Assembly (NCBI GenBank): GCA_015655975.1
Contig: DVEP01000038.1
Coordinates: 1-64,000 of the forward strand
Length of the DNA: 64,000 nt
Origin: Eubacterium sp.
Lineage (GTDB): Bacteria > Bacillota > Clostridia > Oscillospirales > Acutalibacteraceae
Direction: 5' to 3'
Below the pieces are notes generated by a model. That model did no database searches. It worked only from the letters and a program-made list of their open reading frames with translations, and was not told where the DNA came from. The translations under genes were made by a program, and so were the position numbers. Positions 16,231 through 25,064 of this stretch are shown here, piece by piece. Each line of letters starts with the position of its first letter. Position 1 is the stretch's first letter.

Positions 16231-16910
16231 TTAACCATCACCTCGTCTTTAACGATTTTGCCGTCTTCAATAGCAATAACTCTGTCTGCACCGAGCGCAA
16301 TTCTTTCATCGTGAGTGATGATAATTACTGTTTGATTGAAATCTCTGTTGAATTTTCTCAAAAGTGCAATGATTTCTTTTGAGTTTTCTGTGTCCAAGTT
16401 GCCTGTCGGCTCGTCGGCAAGTACGATGGCAGGATTGTTTGCAAGCGCTCTGCCGATAGAAACTCTTTGCTGCTGACCGCCTGAAAGTTGGTTTGGCAAA
16501 TGGTCAAGTCTCTCAGAGAGACCGAGTGTTTTAACAAGATTTGCAATCAATTCCTTGTCAACTTTTTTGCCGTCAAGAAGCAGCGGAAGAGTAATATTTT
16601 CTTCAACCGTTAAAATAGGTATCAAATTGTAGAATTGATATATAAGGCCGATTTGGCGTCTTCTGAATATTGCAAGCGCCGTTTCGTTGAGTTCGGATAT
16701 ATCTGTATTGTCAATCACAACTCTGCCCGATGTAGCAGTATCTACACCGCCTATGATATGAAGCAATGTCGATTTGCCCGAGCCTGAGGGACCCACAATA
16801 GCAAGAAACTGACCTTTCGGCACTGAAAAAGAAACATTGTCAAGCGCCTTTACCATAGTGTCGTCTTTACCATATACTTTTGTTAAGTTTTCAATTTTTA
16901 AAATATCCAT
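16227..16910 (-). CDS. ABC transporter ATP-binding protein (MacB/LolD-like)
   Basis: A 227-residue ATPase with Walker A (GPSGSGKST), Q-loop YQFYNLIP, signature LSGGQQQR, Walker B and D-loop LADEPTGNLDT and a switch His in ITHDER. The pattern GPSGSGKSTLLHIIGG with DEPTGNLD is typical of LolD/MacB-type ATPases that partner FtsX permeases. The ATG at 16910 is favoured by AAAGGAG upstream; an earlier ATG eight codons up lacks one. First gene of a two-gene operon with the permease. Confidence 0.93.
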   Translation of the reverse strand: MDILKIENLTKVYGKDDTMVKALDNVSFSVPKGQFLAIVGPSGSGKSTLLHIIGGVDTATSGRVVIDNTDISELNETALAIFRRRQIGLIYQFYNLIPILTVEENITLPLLLDGKKVDKELIANLVKTLGLSERLDHLPNQLSGGQQQRVSIGRALANNPAIVLADEPTGNLDTENSKEIIALLRKFNRDFNQTVIIITHDERIALGADRVIAIEDGKIVKDEVMVK

Positions 16911-16935
16911 ATTGTTAACTCCTTTCGATGACACT

Positions 16936-16963
16936 ATGATAGTCTTTGTAACTTACAATGCAA
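16936..16963 (-). promoter_or_regulatory. Predicted ABC operon promoter with a palindromic operator
   Basis: On the minus strand TTGCAT (16958-16963), a 16-base spacer and TATCAT (16936-16941). The spacer is almost filled by a perfect palindrome, TTGTAA-C-TTACAA (16946-16958). A further TTGTAA lies at 16983-16988. These could be binding sites for the adjacent response regulator. Confidence 0.5.
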
Positions 16964-17072
16964 TGACTTTTTTATAACAGTTTTGTAATTTTGTTTTTTA
17001 AAATGCGTTTTGAAAATTATGCTCTATATAAGGTGTATATTAATTACTTAATTTAATATTGTTTATTTTTAT

Positions 17073-18068
17073 TTAAACAATTGTTTTGTAAAATTTAATG
17101 TAAAAAGTCGTTCCTTTTCCGACTTTACTTTCAACATCAATAGTCGCTTTGTCGTGCTGTAAAACGGTTTTTGCAAGCGCAAGACCTATTCCGACGCTTT
17201 GGCTTGAAGAATTTTTACCGTGATAAAATCTTTCAAAAATATGCTTGAGTTCTTTTTCTTCAATTCCTGTTCCGTTGTCTTTTATGACGAGTTCCGTGAA
17301 AATTGAGTTTTCGTTTGTGCTTATTTCAAGCGTACCGTTATCATAAGTGTGTTCGAGACAGTTTTTGATGATGTTTGAAAAAGCCTCTGTATCCCACTTT
17401 TCGTCTCCCGAAACAAAAATGTTTTCGTCTATATTTTTCACTATATGTATTGACTTGAGTTCTGCAATGATTTGAAACGATGAAATTGCGTTGTCAATTG
17501 ACTTGGACAGGTTGTAGTTTTCTTTTTTGAAAGTAACTGTTCCTGCATCTATTTTTGAGAGTTTCAGCAGGGTTATGACTAACCAATTCATTTTTTCTAG
17601 CTGAAAATCAATGTTGTTTAAAAAGTTTTTTCTGTTTTCTTCGTCTTGTTCGTTTTTTAACAAGTCGCACATTACCGTCATTGAAGTGAGAGGCGTTTTC
17701 AACTGGTGCGATATATCGGCAAGAGAGTCTGCAAGATTTGTTTTGTTTTTCTGCAAAGCATCGTTTGATGAGCGCAAAAGCAAGATTACTTTGTATAGGT
17801 TGTTTTTAAGTATGGAAAGTTCACCCTCGCAGTTGTCGTCAATCGCAAGTTCGTAGTTTCCGCTGCAAATTTTTTGCATATACAGGTTTAAATCTTCAAG
17901 TTCTTTTTTTCTTGCTCTGTCTTTAATTTTTATTCCGATTATCAACATTAAAAAGGCGACAGACGCGATTACAGCGACTTTGACGCTGATGAAAAACAAC
18001 GAAAATACACCTATTGCCGATAATGAGAAAAATACTGCCGATAAAATTTTTGAAGTTTTATTGTTCAT
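17073..18068 (-). CDS. Sensor histidine kinase, short-loop membrane type
   Basis: A 331-residue kinase. Two membrane helices (about 8-28 and 31-48) are joined by almost no extracytoplasmic loop, the layout of 'intramembrane-sensing' kinases such as BceS, which respond through a partner ABC transporter. A linker follows, then the H-box ISHQLKTPLTSM with His121, an N-box (FSNIIKNCLEH), a G1-type DNGTGI and GIGLALAK. Its start overlaps the response regulator end by 11 bases. The neighbouring ATPase-permease pair is the obvious functional partner. Confidence 0.9.
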   Translation of the reverse strand: MNNKTSKILSAVFFSLSAIGVFSLFFISVKVAVIASVAFLMLIIGIKIKDRARKKELEDLNLYMQKICSGNYELAIDDNCEGELSILKNNLYKVILLLRSSNDALQKNKTNLADSLADISHQLKTPLTSMTVMCDLLKNEQDEENRKNFLNNIDFQLEKMNWLVITLLKLSKIDAGTVTFKKENYNLSKSIDNAISSFQIIAELKSIHIVKNIDENIFVSGDEKWDTEAFSNIIKNCLEHTYDNGTLEISTNENSIFTELVIKDNGTGIEEKELKHIFERFYHGKNSSSQSVGIGLALAKTVLQHDKATIDVESKVGKGTTFYIKFYKTIV

Positions 18069-18738
18069 TTTCTATACGATACCCCATTCCGCGCACGGTT
18101 TTGACTATTTGAGGATTTTCAGGCTCGTCTTCTATTTTGTCCCGAAGTCTTTTGATATAAACAGTCAGTGTGTTGTCGTTTACAAAGTCTCCCGAAACAT
18201 CCCATATTTCTTCCAACAATTGATTTCTTGACAGAATTTTCCCTCTGTTATTTATTAAGATGAGCAAAAGTCTGTACTCCATTGCAGTCAGAACTATTTC
18301 TTTGTCGTCCTTGAAAACCCGCGCTTCACTCGTATTTATTTTTACATTTTTAATCTGAATTTTTCCGTCGTTGCTGTCGTTTGTATAGCGTCTTAAAACG
18401 CTTTTAATTCTGGCAAGCAGTTCTTTAATTCTAAAAGGTTTTGAAATATAGTCGTCTGCACCGAGTTCAAGACCCATTACAACATTTACTTCGTCGTCAA
18501 AAGCAGTGAGAAAGATGACAGGCAAGTCTCCCTGCGCTTTTATGAGTTTGCAGACTTCGTATCCGTTTCCGTCAGGCAGAGTTAAATCTAAAATGTACAG
18601 TGAAAATTTGTGATTGGCGATTGTTTCTTTTGCTTGTGCCACCGTGTTGCAAACGGTAACGGCGTAGCCTTCGTTTTTCAGCGAATATTCAAGTCCCATA
18701 GCAATCGCAAAATCGTCTTCTAAAATTAAAATTTCCAT
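18058..18738 (-). CDS. OmpR/PhoB-family response regulator
   Basis: A 226-residue regulator. The receiver domain has the acidic pair near residue 8, phospho-acceptor Asp51 in LYILDLTLPDG, Thr/Ala switch in VIFLTAFDDE and Lys in YISKPF. The C-terminal winged helix ends KTVRGMGYRIENEQ. The ATG at 18738 is used because GAGGTG is correctly spaced before it; a GTG three codons earlier lies within that site. It is first in the regulator-kinase operon and probably controls the ABC genes. Confidence 0.93.
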   Translation of the reverse strand: MEILILEDDFAIAMGLEYSLKNEGYAVTVCNTVAQAKETIANHKFSLYILDLTLPDGNGYEVCKLIKAQGDLPVIFLTAFDDEVNVVMGLELGADDYISKPFRIKELLARIKSVLRRYTNDSNDGKIQIKNVKINTSEARVFKDDKEIVLTAMEYRLLLILINNRGKILSRNQLLEEIWDVSGDFVNDNTLTVYIKRLRDKIEDEPENPQIVKTVRGMGYRIENEQ

Positions 18739-18788
18739 TTGTTTCACCTCGTATTAGTTTAATTTTATCATATATATGGTTCTTTTTC

Positions 18789-18806
18789 CATTACAAAAAT
18801 GTAATG
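18789..18806. promoter_or_regulatory. Palindrome upstream of the response regulator gene
   Basis: CATTAC-AAAAAT-GTAATG is a perfect inverted repeat about 50 bases upstream of the regulator start. Its minus-strand TTGTAA can serve as a -35 element 18 bases before TATGAT. Its half-sites (TTACA/TGTAA) match the palindrome in the ABC promoter. Confidence 0.45.
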
Positions 18807-18820
18807 TGAGCAATAAAATA

Positions 18821-18845
18821 CCCGACAATATTTTACATTGTCGGG
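18821..18845 (-). terminator. Terminator of the HAD-NUDIX/thiI operon
   Basis: CCCGACAAT and ATTGTCGGG pair around ATTTTAC. Read on the minus strand, the stem is followed by TATTTTATTG. It lies six bases after the stop of the sortase-like gene. Confidence 0.75.
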
Positions 18846-18851
18846 TAATTC

Positions 18852-19979
18852 TTATCGTATGTATTTTAAAATATCTTCGTTTGTCATAGTATAGTCAGAG
18901 TCTCCGTCTTTAATTTCGGGATACCATTGCGTAGAGAGTTCAAACGGATTTTCAATTTTTTGCAAATCATAGTATGCTTGCGGATAGTGAGGATTTTTGT
19001 TTATGATGATATTTGAAGTATCAATTCTCTCGCTTTCTCCGTCTGCGATTTTTACGGCTGTAACTACAAATTTTGCACTTTTAAACAGGTCTGAGTCAAC
19101 GCTCAGCATCAACAGATTGTCTGTGATTTTAATATCTCGTTCGGTGGAGTATATAAATCGTGAATTAAGCAAAGAACGAAACTCCATCATAGAACTTTCT
19201 GTCAAATTTGTTGCATTGTACGGAAAAACTTTTCCTGAGTCGGCAGACTTGTCTGTGTTTGTATAAAATGCGCCGACAACTTTATATTTTGCATTTTCAT
19301 AGATTGTGTCGAAGTTTATTATCGGATATTTTTTGTAGTTTTCAGATGTGGAGTACATCTTTTCAAGGTCGCCGAAATATTTTTTTGAAGCATAAACAAC
19401 AGTGTTTTGCGATTGCGGGTTCAAAGAAACTCGGCTGTCAATATAAACACAGCCGTTTTCGTCGGGTGCTTTTGTCTCGCCGTGATTTGTGTAAAAATCT
19501 TGTTCGTTTGATTTGAAAACATTGTAGTCTATTTCACTGTCTTTGATTGAAAGTTTTCCTGCAAAGTCGGTGTTTTGTGCGTAGTCTTCAATAAAATCTT
19601 TGTTCATACTTTCATCTATTGAAACGCCGTATTTGTTTTCAAGTTTTTCAATTTTATTTTGTTTTACGGCTTTGACAGAGAAAACTATTGCAAAAATCAA
19701 AACTGCAACCGCAACTGCAATTATGATGATTTTAAATGTTTTTGATTTGAAAAAAGCCTTTGTTTTTTCACTTGTTTTTCTGTGGTCCGCAACTTTTTTA
19801 TTTTTAGATTTCTTTTCTTTGTTTTTGTTGTCCTCGCCGTCATCCTGCGAACTTTCATTGTCGTACAATTCGGGAGGGGCAAGTTCTTCGTCGGAAGAGT
19901 CTGAATTTTTCTTGTTGTTGAAATCATTTAAAATATTGTCGATTTCATCGTGTTTTAAATCGTTCTCGTCTTTTTTCAT
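18852..19979 (-). CDS. Sortase B-like membrane protein, apparently catalytically dead
   Basis: A 375-residue protein: charged cytoplasmic N-terminus (1-80), one membrane helix (about 83-103), then a region resembling sortase B. FYTNHGETKAPDENGCVYID and FGDLEKMY fit the class B core. The three catalytic residues appear lost: YGH becomes YAS (197-198), the LSTC motif becomes LSVD (292-295), and the Arg of RFVV becomes Lys303. It should therefore be a non-enzymatic sortase-fold protein rather than a transpeptidase. AAGGAG precedes the ATG. It is last in the operon with thiI and a cysteine desulfurase, with no clear functional link. The fold call rests on motif similarity. Confidence 0.7.
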   Translation of the reverse strand: MKKDENDLKHDEIDNILNDFNNKKNSDSSDEELAPPELYDNESSQDDGEDNKNKEKKSKNKKVADHRKTSEKTKAFFKSKTFKIIIIAVAVAVLIFAIVFSVKAVKQNKIEKLENKYGVSIDESMNKDFIEDYAQNTDFAGKLSIKDSEIDYNVFKSNEQDFYTNHGETKAPDENGCVYIDSRVSLNPQSQNTVVYASKKYFGDLEKMYSTSENYKKYPIINFDTIYENAKYKVVGAFYTNTDKSADSGKVFPYNATNLTESSMMEFRSLLNSRFIYSTERDIKITDNLLMLSVDSDLFKSAKFVVTAVKIADGESERIDTSNIIINKNPHYPQAYYDLQKIENPFELSTQWYPEIKDGDSDYTMTNEDILKYIR

Positions 19980-19990
19980 AAAACTCTCCT

Positions 19991-21157
19991 TTAAATGATA
20001 ACTTTGCGTGCGTTTTTAATTGCTTCTTCAATGAGTCTGTCGCCGTCAATAAGTTTTTCGGCTTCTTCAACCTGCTCAAGCTGAGGTCTTGTTTTTGGAT
20101 GTTTTGGCGTGAACACGGTGCAACAGTCTTCGTATGGTTGAATGGATGTTTCAAAAGTGTCAATTTTTCTTGAAATTTCAATGATTTCGTCTTTATCCAT
20201 ACCGATGCACGGTCTGAAAACAGGCATTGAAACGGCTGCGTCAGTACAACCGAGCGCATAGATAGTTTGGCTTGCAACCTGACCTACGCTTTCGCCTGTA
20301 ATGAGCGCAAGACAGTTTTGCTGTTTTGCTATGATTTCGCTGATTTTCATCATATATCTTCTCATAACGAGTGTAAATAAATCTTCGGGACATTTTTCTT
20401 TGATTTGTTCCTGAATTTCTGTAAACGGAACGATAAAAGTACAGATTTTGCCCGAGTATTTTGAAACTTTTTTCAAAAGTTCCATAACCTTCATCTCGGC
20501 AAGTTCACTTGTGTAGGGCGGGGAAGCAAAGTGTACGGCGCAAAGTTCAATTCCTCTTTTTGCCATCATCCACGCTGCAACGGGACTGTCGATACCGCCG
20601 CTGATAAGTATTGCCGCTCTGCCTCCTGTTGTTACAGGCATTCCTCCTGCGCCCTTGATTGCGTTGCCGTGTATAAATGCGTATTTATCTCGGATTTCAA
20701 CCGTTACAATAACTTCGGGGTTATGTACATCTACTTTAAGATTATGGTACTTTGACAGAATATATCCGCCTGTTTCTCGGCATATTTCGGGCGAGCCGAG
20801 AGGAAATTTTTTGTCGCTTCTCTTTGCGTTTACTTTAAAGGTTTTTGCAAACAAAAGCTGCGATTGTAAATATTCGGCTGAAACTTTTAAAATATCATCC
20901 ATATTTTTTTCACAAACTGCGGCTCTTGACAGCGCTGCTATACCGAAAACTTTTGAAAGAATTTCAACTGCGTCGTCGAGGTCTGTGTCGGGGTCTTCGG
21001 GTTCAACCATAATAGTTGACTGACTTTTTGTGAATTTAAATTTTCCGAGTTCACGCAGACTTTTTTTCATATTTTTTATCAAAACATCTTCAAAAGAACT
21101 TCTGTTAAGTCCTTTTAAAGCCAATTCTCCGTTTTTTATCAAAATGATTTCTCTCAT
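19991..21157 (-). CDS. thiI: tRNA 4-thiouridine synthetase ThiI
   Basis: A 388-residue ThiI. An N-terminal ferredoxin-like/THUMP region is followed by the PP-loop ATP pyrophosphatase motif ISGGIDSPVAAWM and the segment ALITGESVGQVASQT. The C-terminal rhodanese domain of the E. coli enzyme is absent, as in many Gram-positives, where a dedicated cysteine desulfurase supplies sulfur. That desulfurase gene lies 5 bases upstream. Product: 4-thiouridine in tRNA; a thiamine role is possible but not shown. Confidence 0.93.
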   Translation of the reverse strand: MREIILIKNGELALKGLNRSSFEDVLIKNMKKSLRELGKFKFTKSQSTIMVEPEDPDTDLDDAVEILSKVFGIAALSRAAVCEKNMDDILKVSAEYLQSQLLFAKTFKVNAKRSDKKFPLGSPEICRETGGYILSKYHNLKVDVHNPEVIVTVEIRDKYAFIHGNAIKGAGGMPVTTGGRAAILISGGIDSPVAAWMMAKRGIELCAVHFASPPYTSELAEMKVMELLKKVSKYSGKICTFIVPFTEIQEQIKEKCPEDLFTLVMRRYMMKISEIIAKQQNCLALITGESVGQVASQTIYALGCTDAAVSMPVFRPCIGMDKDEIIEISRKIDTFETSIQPYEDCCTVFTPKHPKTRPQLEQVEEAEKLIDGDRLIEEAIKNARKVII

Positions 21158-21162
21158 TTAAT

Positions 21163-22290
21163 TTATCTCCTTGCAAGTTTTACTTTTGCCTCATTTAAGG
21201 CGCTGACTAATTCGTCTATATCTTCTTTTGTATTATATCGTGAAAAACTGATTCTTATTGAACTGTCGATAATGTCGTTCGGCAATCCCATAGCGGTAAG
21301 TACATGGCTTTTTTTGCCTTTTGAACAGGCTGAACCTGACGATACATATACACCTCTTTCACTCAAAAACTGAATGAGTGTTTGGCTTCGTATTCCCTCA
21401 AGCGCGGCGTTGATGATGTAGTCTGTCGCATTGTCGGAACTGTTCAAAACCATACCGAGTTTTTGCAGCTGCTCTTTTGCGTAAGCGTTCAATTCTGCAA
21501 TTTTTGACTTTTGTTCTTTTAAGTCGGGAAGTTCTTTTACTGCGCCTGCAAAACCTGCTATGAGAGGCGTACTTTCCGTACCCGGTCTGATTCTGCTTTC
21601 CTGTTCTCCGCCGTATGTTCTCGGAACAATTCTGACGCCTTTTCTTATATACAATGCTCCGCAGCCTTTCGGTCCGTGGATTTTGTGCGCCGTTATTGTC
21701 AACAGGTCTGCTTTGATTTTTGACGGTTTAACAGGCAGTTTCCCGAAAGCCTGAACGCAGTCGGTGTGAAAAAGTGCAGGGGAGTTTTTTGCTTTGATTG
21801 CATTTTTTACCGTTTCAACAGGTAAAATCGAGCCGACTTCGTTGTTTACATACATTGTTGAAACAAGTATTGTTTTGTCGTCTATTGCGTTGTAAATTTG
21901 TTCGGGACTGATATTGCCTTTTTTATCGGGAACAAGTCTTACTACTTCAAATCCTGCTTTTTCAAGTTCTGCACAGGGGGAGAGTATGCTTTCGTGTTCA
22001 ATAGCGGTAGTAACTATTTTGCTGCCCTTTCTTTTGTTTGCTTCAACAGAACCGAAAACGGCAAGGTTGTTTGCCTCTGTTCCTCCGCTTGTAAAATATA
22101 TTTCAGACATATCGCACGAAAGTGCGTCTGCAACTACACTTCTCGCTGAAATCAATTCTTTCATTGCGTTTACGCCTGCTTTGTGAAGCGAAGATGCGTT
22201 TGCAAAGTTTTCAGTCATCATTTTTATTACTGCGTCGGTACATTCAGTACAGGGTTTTGTTGTGGCGCTGTTGTCAAGATAGGCACTCAT
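21163..22290 (-). CDS. Cysteine desulfurase (NifS/IscS family, ThiI partner)
   Basis: A 375-residue PLP enzyme. The N-terminus MSAYLDNSATTKP is canonical, the PLP lysine lies in TITAHKIHGPKG, and the active-site cysteine in SSGSACSKGKK. It transfers cysteine sulfur as a persulfide. Its position directly before thiI matches the B. subtilis nifZ-thiI arrangement, so the likely acceptor is ThiI. A general iron-sulfur role cannot be excluded. AAGGAG precedes the ATG. Confidence 0.92.
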   Translation of the reverse strand: MSAYLDNSATTKPCTECTDAVIKMMTENFANASSLHKAGVNAMKELISARSVVADALSCDMSEIYFTSGGTEANNLAVFGSVEANKRKGSKIVTTAIEHESILSPCAELEKAGFEVVRLVPDKKGNISPEQIYNAIDDKTILVSTMYVNNEVGSILPVETVKNAIKAKNSPALFHTDCVQAFGKLPVKPSKIKADLLTITAHKIHGPKGCGALYIRKGVRIVPRTYGGEQESRIRPGTESTPLIAGFAGAVKELPDLKEQKSKIAELNAYAKEQLQKLGMVLNSSDNATDYIINAALEGIRSQTLIQFLSERGVYVSSGSACSKGKKSHVLTAMGLPNDIIDSSIRISFSRYNTKEDIDELVSALNEAKVKLARR

Positions 22291-22303
22291 TAAATGTTGC
22301 TCC

Positions 22304-23488
22304 TTATAGTTTTCCGTTTTGTTTTAAATAGTTCGCTTTCATAACTGCGGCTATTGTTTTAGAGTCTTTTATTTCGTTTTCCATAACCATTTTTACGGCT
22401 TCATCAAGCGAAACTTTCAGCACTTCCAAAAATTCGCCGTCATCGAGTTTCTGCTTTGTGTAAGATATGCCTGTGGCACAATACAGGTGAATGATTTCTC
22501 CGCAATAGCCCGGTGTAGGATAAACCTGACCGAGAGAAAAAAAGTTTTCGGCAACTGCGCCGCACTCTTCTTCAAACTCTCTTTTTCCGGCTTCAAAAGG
22601 GTCTTCCCCGAGTTCAAGTTTTCCCGCAGGAATTTCATATACAAGTTCTTTGTAAGGCGCTCTGAATTGCCTTACCAAAAGAATTCGGTCATTTTCATCA
22701 ATTCCTATAATTCCTACTCCGCCCGGGTGAGAAACAATCTCCCTTTTTGTTTCTTTTCCGTTTGAAAGCGTAACATCATCGTGATGAACACGAATGATTT
22801 TGCCGTCGAAAATTCGGTGTTCATTTGTGGTTTCTTCATAAAATCCAAGCGCTATCGCTTCTATTTCGTCGGGCTTATCGGCAATGTAAGTTGCGCCTTC
22901 GTCAAGCATTGTGAATCGGGAACCGAATCCGTACGACACACCGCAGGAGTCTATATTTGTCATTCCTGCACCTTCTATGTCGTACTTTGTGTCGCCGACC
23001 ATAATGGTTGTATTTTTGTCTGCACCGAGTTCTTTCATACATCTTTCTATAATGACATATTTCGGCTCGCAGTCTGCTTTAAAGGTAACACCGCAAATAG
23101 AATCAAAGTATTGTTTGATTTCAAAATGTTCTAACAAAGAATTAATGAAATTTAAGGGTTTTGAAGAGGCGATGCCTATTTTTGCACCGTGATTTTTCAA
23201 GTTTGAAAGCAACTTTGGTATTCCGTCATACAGTTTACTTTCTTCTTCAAAGTTTTTTGAGTAGCGTTCTCTGAAAGCAAAAACAAGTTCTTCTGCAAGT
23301 TTCGGAGATGCATTGAACTTTTCCTGAAAAGTTACAAGCAATGGAGGACCTATAAAAAACGAAAGTTTTGTCCACTCTTCGTGCGGAATATTGTATTTGT
23401 CAAGAGCATATGCTGCGCTTTTTTTAATTCCTTCGCCTGTATCGCATAAGGTACCGTCAAAGTCAAAAATTACAGTATTGTATCTCAT
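22304..23488 (-). CDS. HAD phosphatase-NUDIX hydrolase fusion
   Basis: A single 394-residue frame with two enzyme domains. Residues 1-216 form a phosphoglycolate-phosphatase-like HAD domain: FDFDGT (nucleophile Asp9, acid Asp11), ASS at 107-109, Lys143 and GDTKYD (166-170). Residues ~222-394 form an ADP-ribose-pyrophosphatase-like NUDIX domain with a perfect Nudix box at 289-311 (G-x5-E-x7-RE-x2-EE-x-G) and HPGGVGII upstream. Both domains keep their catalytic residues. One could cleave ADP-ribose or another nucleotide-sugar and the other dephosphorylate a product, but that link is inference. It is first in a four-gene operon. Confidence 0.85.
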   Translation of the reverse strand: MRYNTVIFDFDGTLCDTGEGIKKSAAYALDKYNIPHEEWTKLSFFIGPPLLVTFQEKFNASPKLAEELVFAFRERYSKNFEEESKLYDGIPKLLSNLKNHGAKIGIASSKPLNFINSLLEHFEIKQYFDSICGVTFKADCEPKYVIIERCMKELGADKNTTIMVGDTKYDIEGAGMTNIDSCGVSYGFGSRFTMLDEGATYIADKPDEIEAIALGFYEETTNEHRIFDGKIIRVHHDDVTLSNGKETKREIVSHPGGVGIIGIDENDRILLVRQFRAPYKELVYEIPAGKLELGEDPFEAGKREFEEECGAVAENFFSLGQVYPTPGYCGEIIHLYCATGISYTKQKLDDGEFLEVLKVSLDEAVKMVMENEIKDSKTIAAVMKANYLKQNGKL

Positions 23489-23613
23489 TTTGTTACCTTC
23501 TCACATTAAATATGGTATAAGTATAGCATATTTTTTTTAACTTAACAATATTTTATATATTTTTAAAGCAGAATATAGTATAATATAAAAAAGCAGTAAA
23601 ATATGGTGAAAAA

Positions 23614-24381
23614 ATGAAACAGGGTATAAAACGAATTTATCTTTTAGATGAAATAAGAGGACTTGCGATTTTGGCAATGATTGTCCATCACGCATTTCTT
23701 GATATAGGCGTTGTGCTTGGACTTGACTGGGGATTTGAGGTTTTTGATTTCCTTTGTTGGTTTCAGCCATTTTTTTGGGCGGCTTTCATTGTGATTTCGG
23801 GAATTTGCTCGCAGTTGTCAAGAAATTCAGTAAAACGAGGCGCAGTTGTGTTTACAGCTGCAATGGTCATCACCTTTGTAACAGTTGTAATTATGCCGAA
23901 GTTAAATATGGAGGGCAGTGAAATTTACTTTGGTATTTTGCACTGTCTCGGTATTTGCATGATTGTTTCGGGTTTGTTGAAAAAGCAGATAGAGAATACT
24001 AAAAATTACATCGGCATATCAATTTTGACTGTCTTGTTTTTTGCAACATACAGTGTGTCGGAAGGGACATTGTTTTCTTTTATAGAACTTCCCGACTTTT
24101 TGTATGAAACAAATATTTTAATGCCGTTTGGTTTTTACAATTCTTCATTTGAGAGCGCCGACTACTTTGCGCTGTTCCCGTGGCTGTTTTTGTTTTTGAT
24201 TGGCTCGTTTGTCGGAAAATATGCCGTAACGGGTAAGTTTCCGGAGTTCACCTATAAAATACACTCAAAGTTTCTTTGCTTTGTAGGTAAAAATGCGCTT
24301 TGGTTTTATATACTTCATCAAGTGGTACTGTATGCAGTTTTTTACACCGTTTATTGGATAATTATATGGTATTACAGTTAA
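23614..24381 (+). CDS. DUF1624 / heparan-acetyltransferase-like membrane protein
   Basis: A 255-residue integral membrane protein with about seven predicted helices. The opening LLDEIRGLAILAMIVHHAF and FFWAAFIVISGICSQLSR, then YFGILHCLGI, are typical of DUF1624 proteins, related to the heparan-alpha-glucosaminide N-acetyltransferase family. Members may acylate sugars across the membrane; the substrate here is unknown. A TATAAT lies at 23579-23584 but no clear -35. Divergent from the HAD-NUDIX operon. Confidence 0.75.
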   Translation: MKQGIKRIYLLDEIRGLAILAMIVHHAFLDIGVVLGLDWGFEVFDFLCWFQPFFWAAFIVISGICSQLSRNSVKRGAVVFTAAMVITFVTVVIMPKLNMEGSEIYFGILHCLGICMIVSGLLKKQIENTKNYIGISILTVLFFATYSVSEGTLFSFIELPDFLYETNILMPFGFYNSSFESADYFALFPWLFLFLIGSFVGKYAVTGKFPEFTYKIHSKFLCFVGKNALWFYILHQVVLYAVFYTVYWIIIWYYS

Positions 24382-24387
24382 TCACAG

Positions 24388-24416
24388 TTGACTTTATCAC
24401 TTTAATATGGTAATAT
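24388..24416 (+). promoter_or_regulatory. Predicted promoter of hisH-hisF
   Basis: TTGACT (24388-24393), 17-base spacer, TAATAT (24411-24416), 28 bases before the hisH start. Confidence 0.45.
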
Positions 24417-24443
24417 GATAAGATAAAATCAGAGGAGAAAAGT

Positions 24444-25064
24444 ATGGTAGCAATAATTGATTACGGAGCAGGAAATTTACAAAGCGTAAAAAAAGCTCTT
24501 GACTATATAGGCGCAGAGAGTACAGTTACATCTGACAAAGAGGTCATAGAAAACTCTTCGCACATCATTTTGCCGGGTGTTGGCTCATTTGCAGACGCTA
24601 TGAATTCAATAAATGCAAGCGGTTTGAAAGAAGTAATAGTAAAGTCGGCGAAAGAAAAGCATTTTTTGGGTATTTGTCTCGGTTTGCAGTTGCTTTTTGA
24701 AAGAAGTGAGGAGTCTGTCGGAGCAGAGGGTCTCGGCATATTAAAAGGCGAAGTTGTAAAAATACCGTCTGACAAAGGTATTAAAGTTCCGCATATCGGT
24801 TGGAACAGTGTAGATATTTTAAATTCTGACGGGATTTTTAAAAATATACCAAAGGAAAGTTATTTCTACTTTGTTCATTCGTACTATATAAAATGCGATG
24901 ATAAAGATGTTGTTTCGGCAGCTACTCAGTACGGAGTACCGATTGAGTGCGCGGTGAAAAAAGGAAATTTAAGCGCAGTACAATTTCACCCTGAAAAAAG
25001 CGGTGAATTCGGATTGCAGCTTCTTAAGAATTTTGTTTTTGAGGGGGATAATTGTGTACGCTAA
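24444..25064 (+). CDS. hisH: Imidazole glycerol phosphate synthase, glutaminase subunit HisH
   Basis: A 206-residue class I glutamine amidotransferase. The nucleophile Cys is in GICLGLQLLFE and the catalytic His/Glu pair in QFHPEKS. It feeds ammonia from glutamine to HisF in histidine (and AICAR) synthesis. GAGGAG precedes the ATG, and the end overlaps hisF by 11 bases. No other histidine gene is in the window, so the pathway is dispersed. Confidence 0.93.
   Translation: MVAIIDYGAGNLQSVKKALDYIGAESTVTSDKEVIENSSHIILPGVGSFADAMNSINASGLKEVIVKSAKEKHFLGICLGLQLLFERSEESVGAEGLGILKGEVVKIPSDKGIKVPHIGWNSVDILNSDGIFKNIPKESYFYFVHSYYIKCDDKDVVSAATQYGVPIECAVKKGNLSAVQFHPEKSGEFGLQLLKNFVFEGDNCVR

Noticed and set aside
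25003..25053. N-terminal extension of HisF into hisH
   Set aside because: The conserved HisF start (YAKRIIPCLD) follows a GTG with GAGGGGG; the extension is hisH read in another frame.
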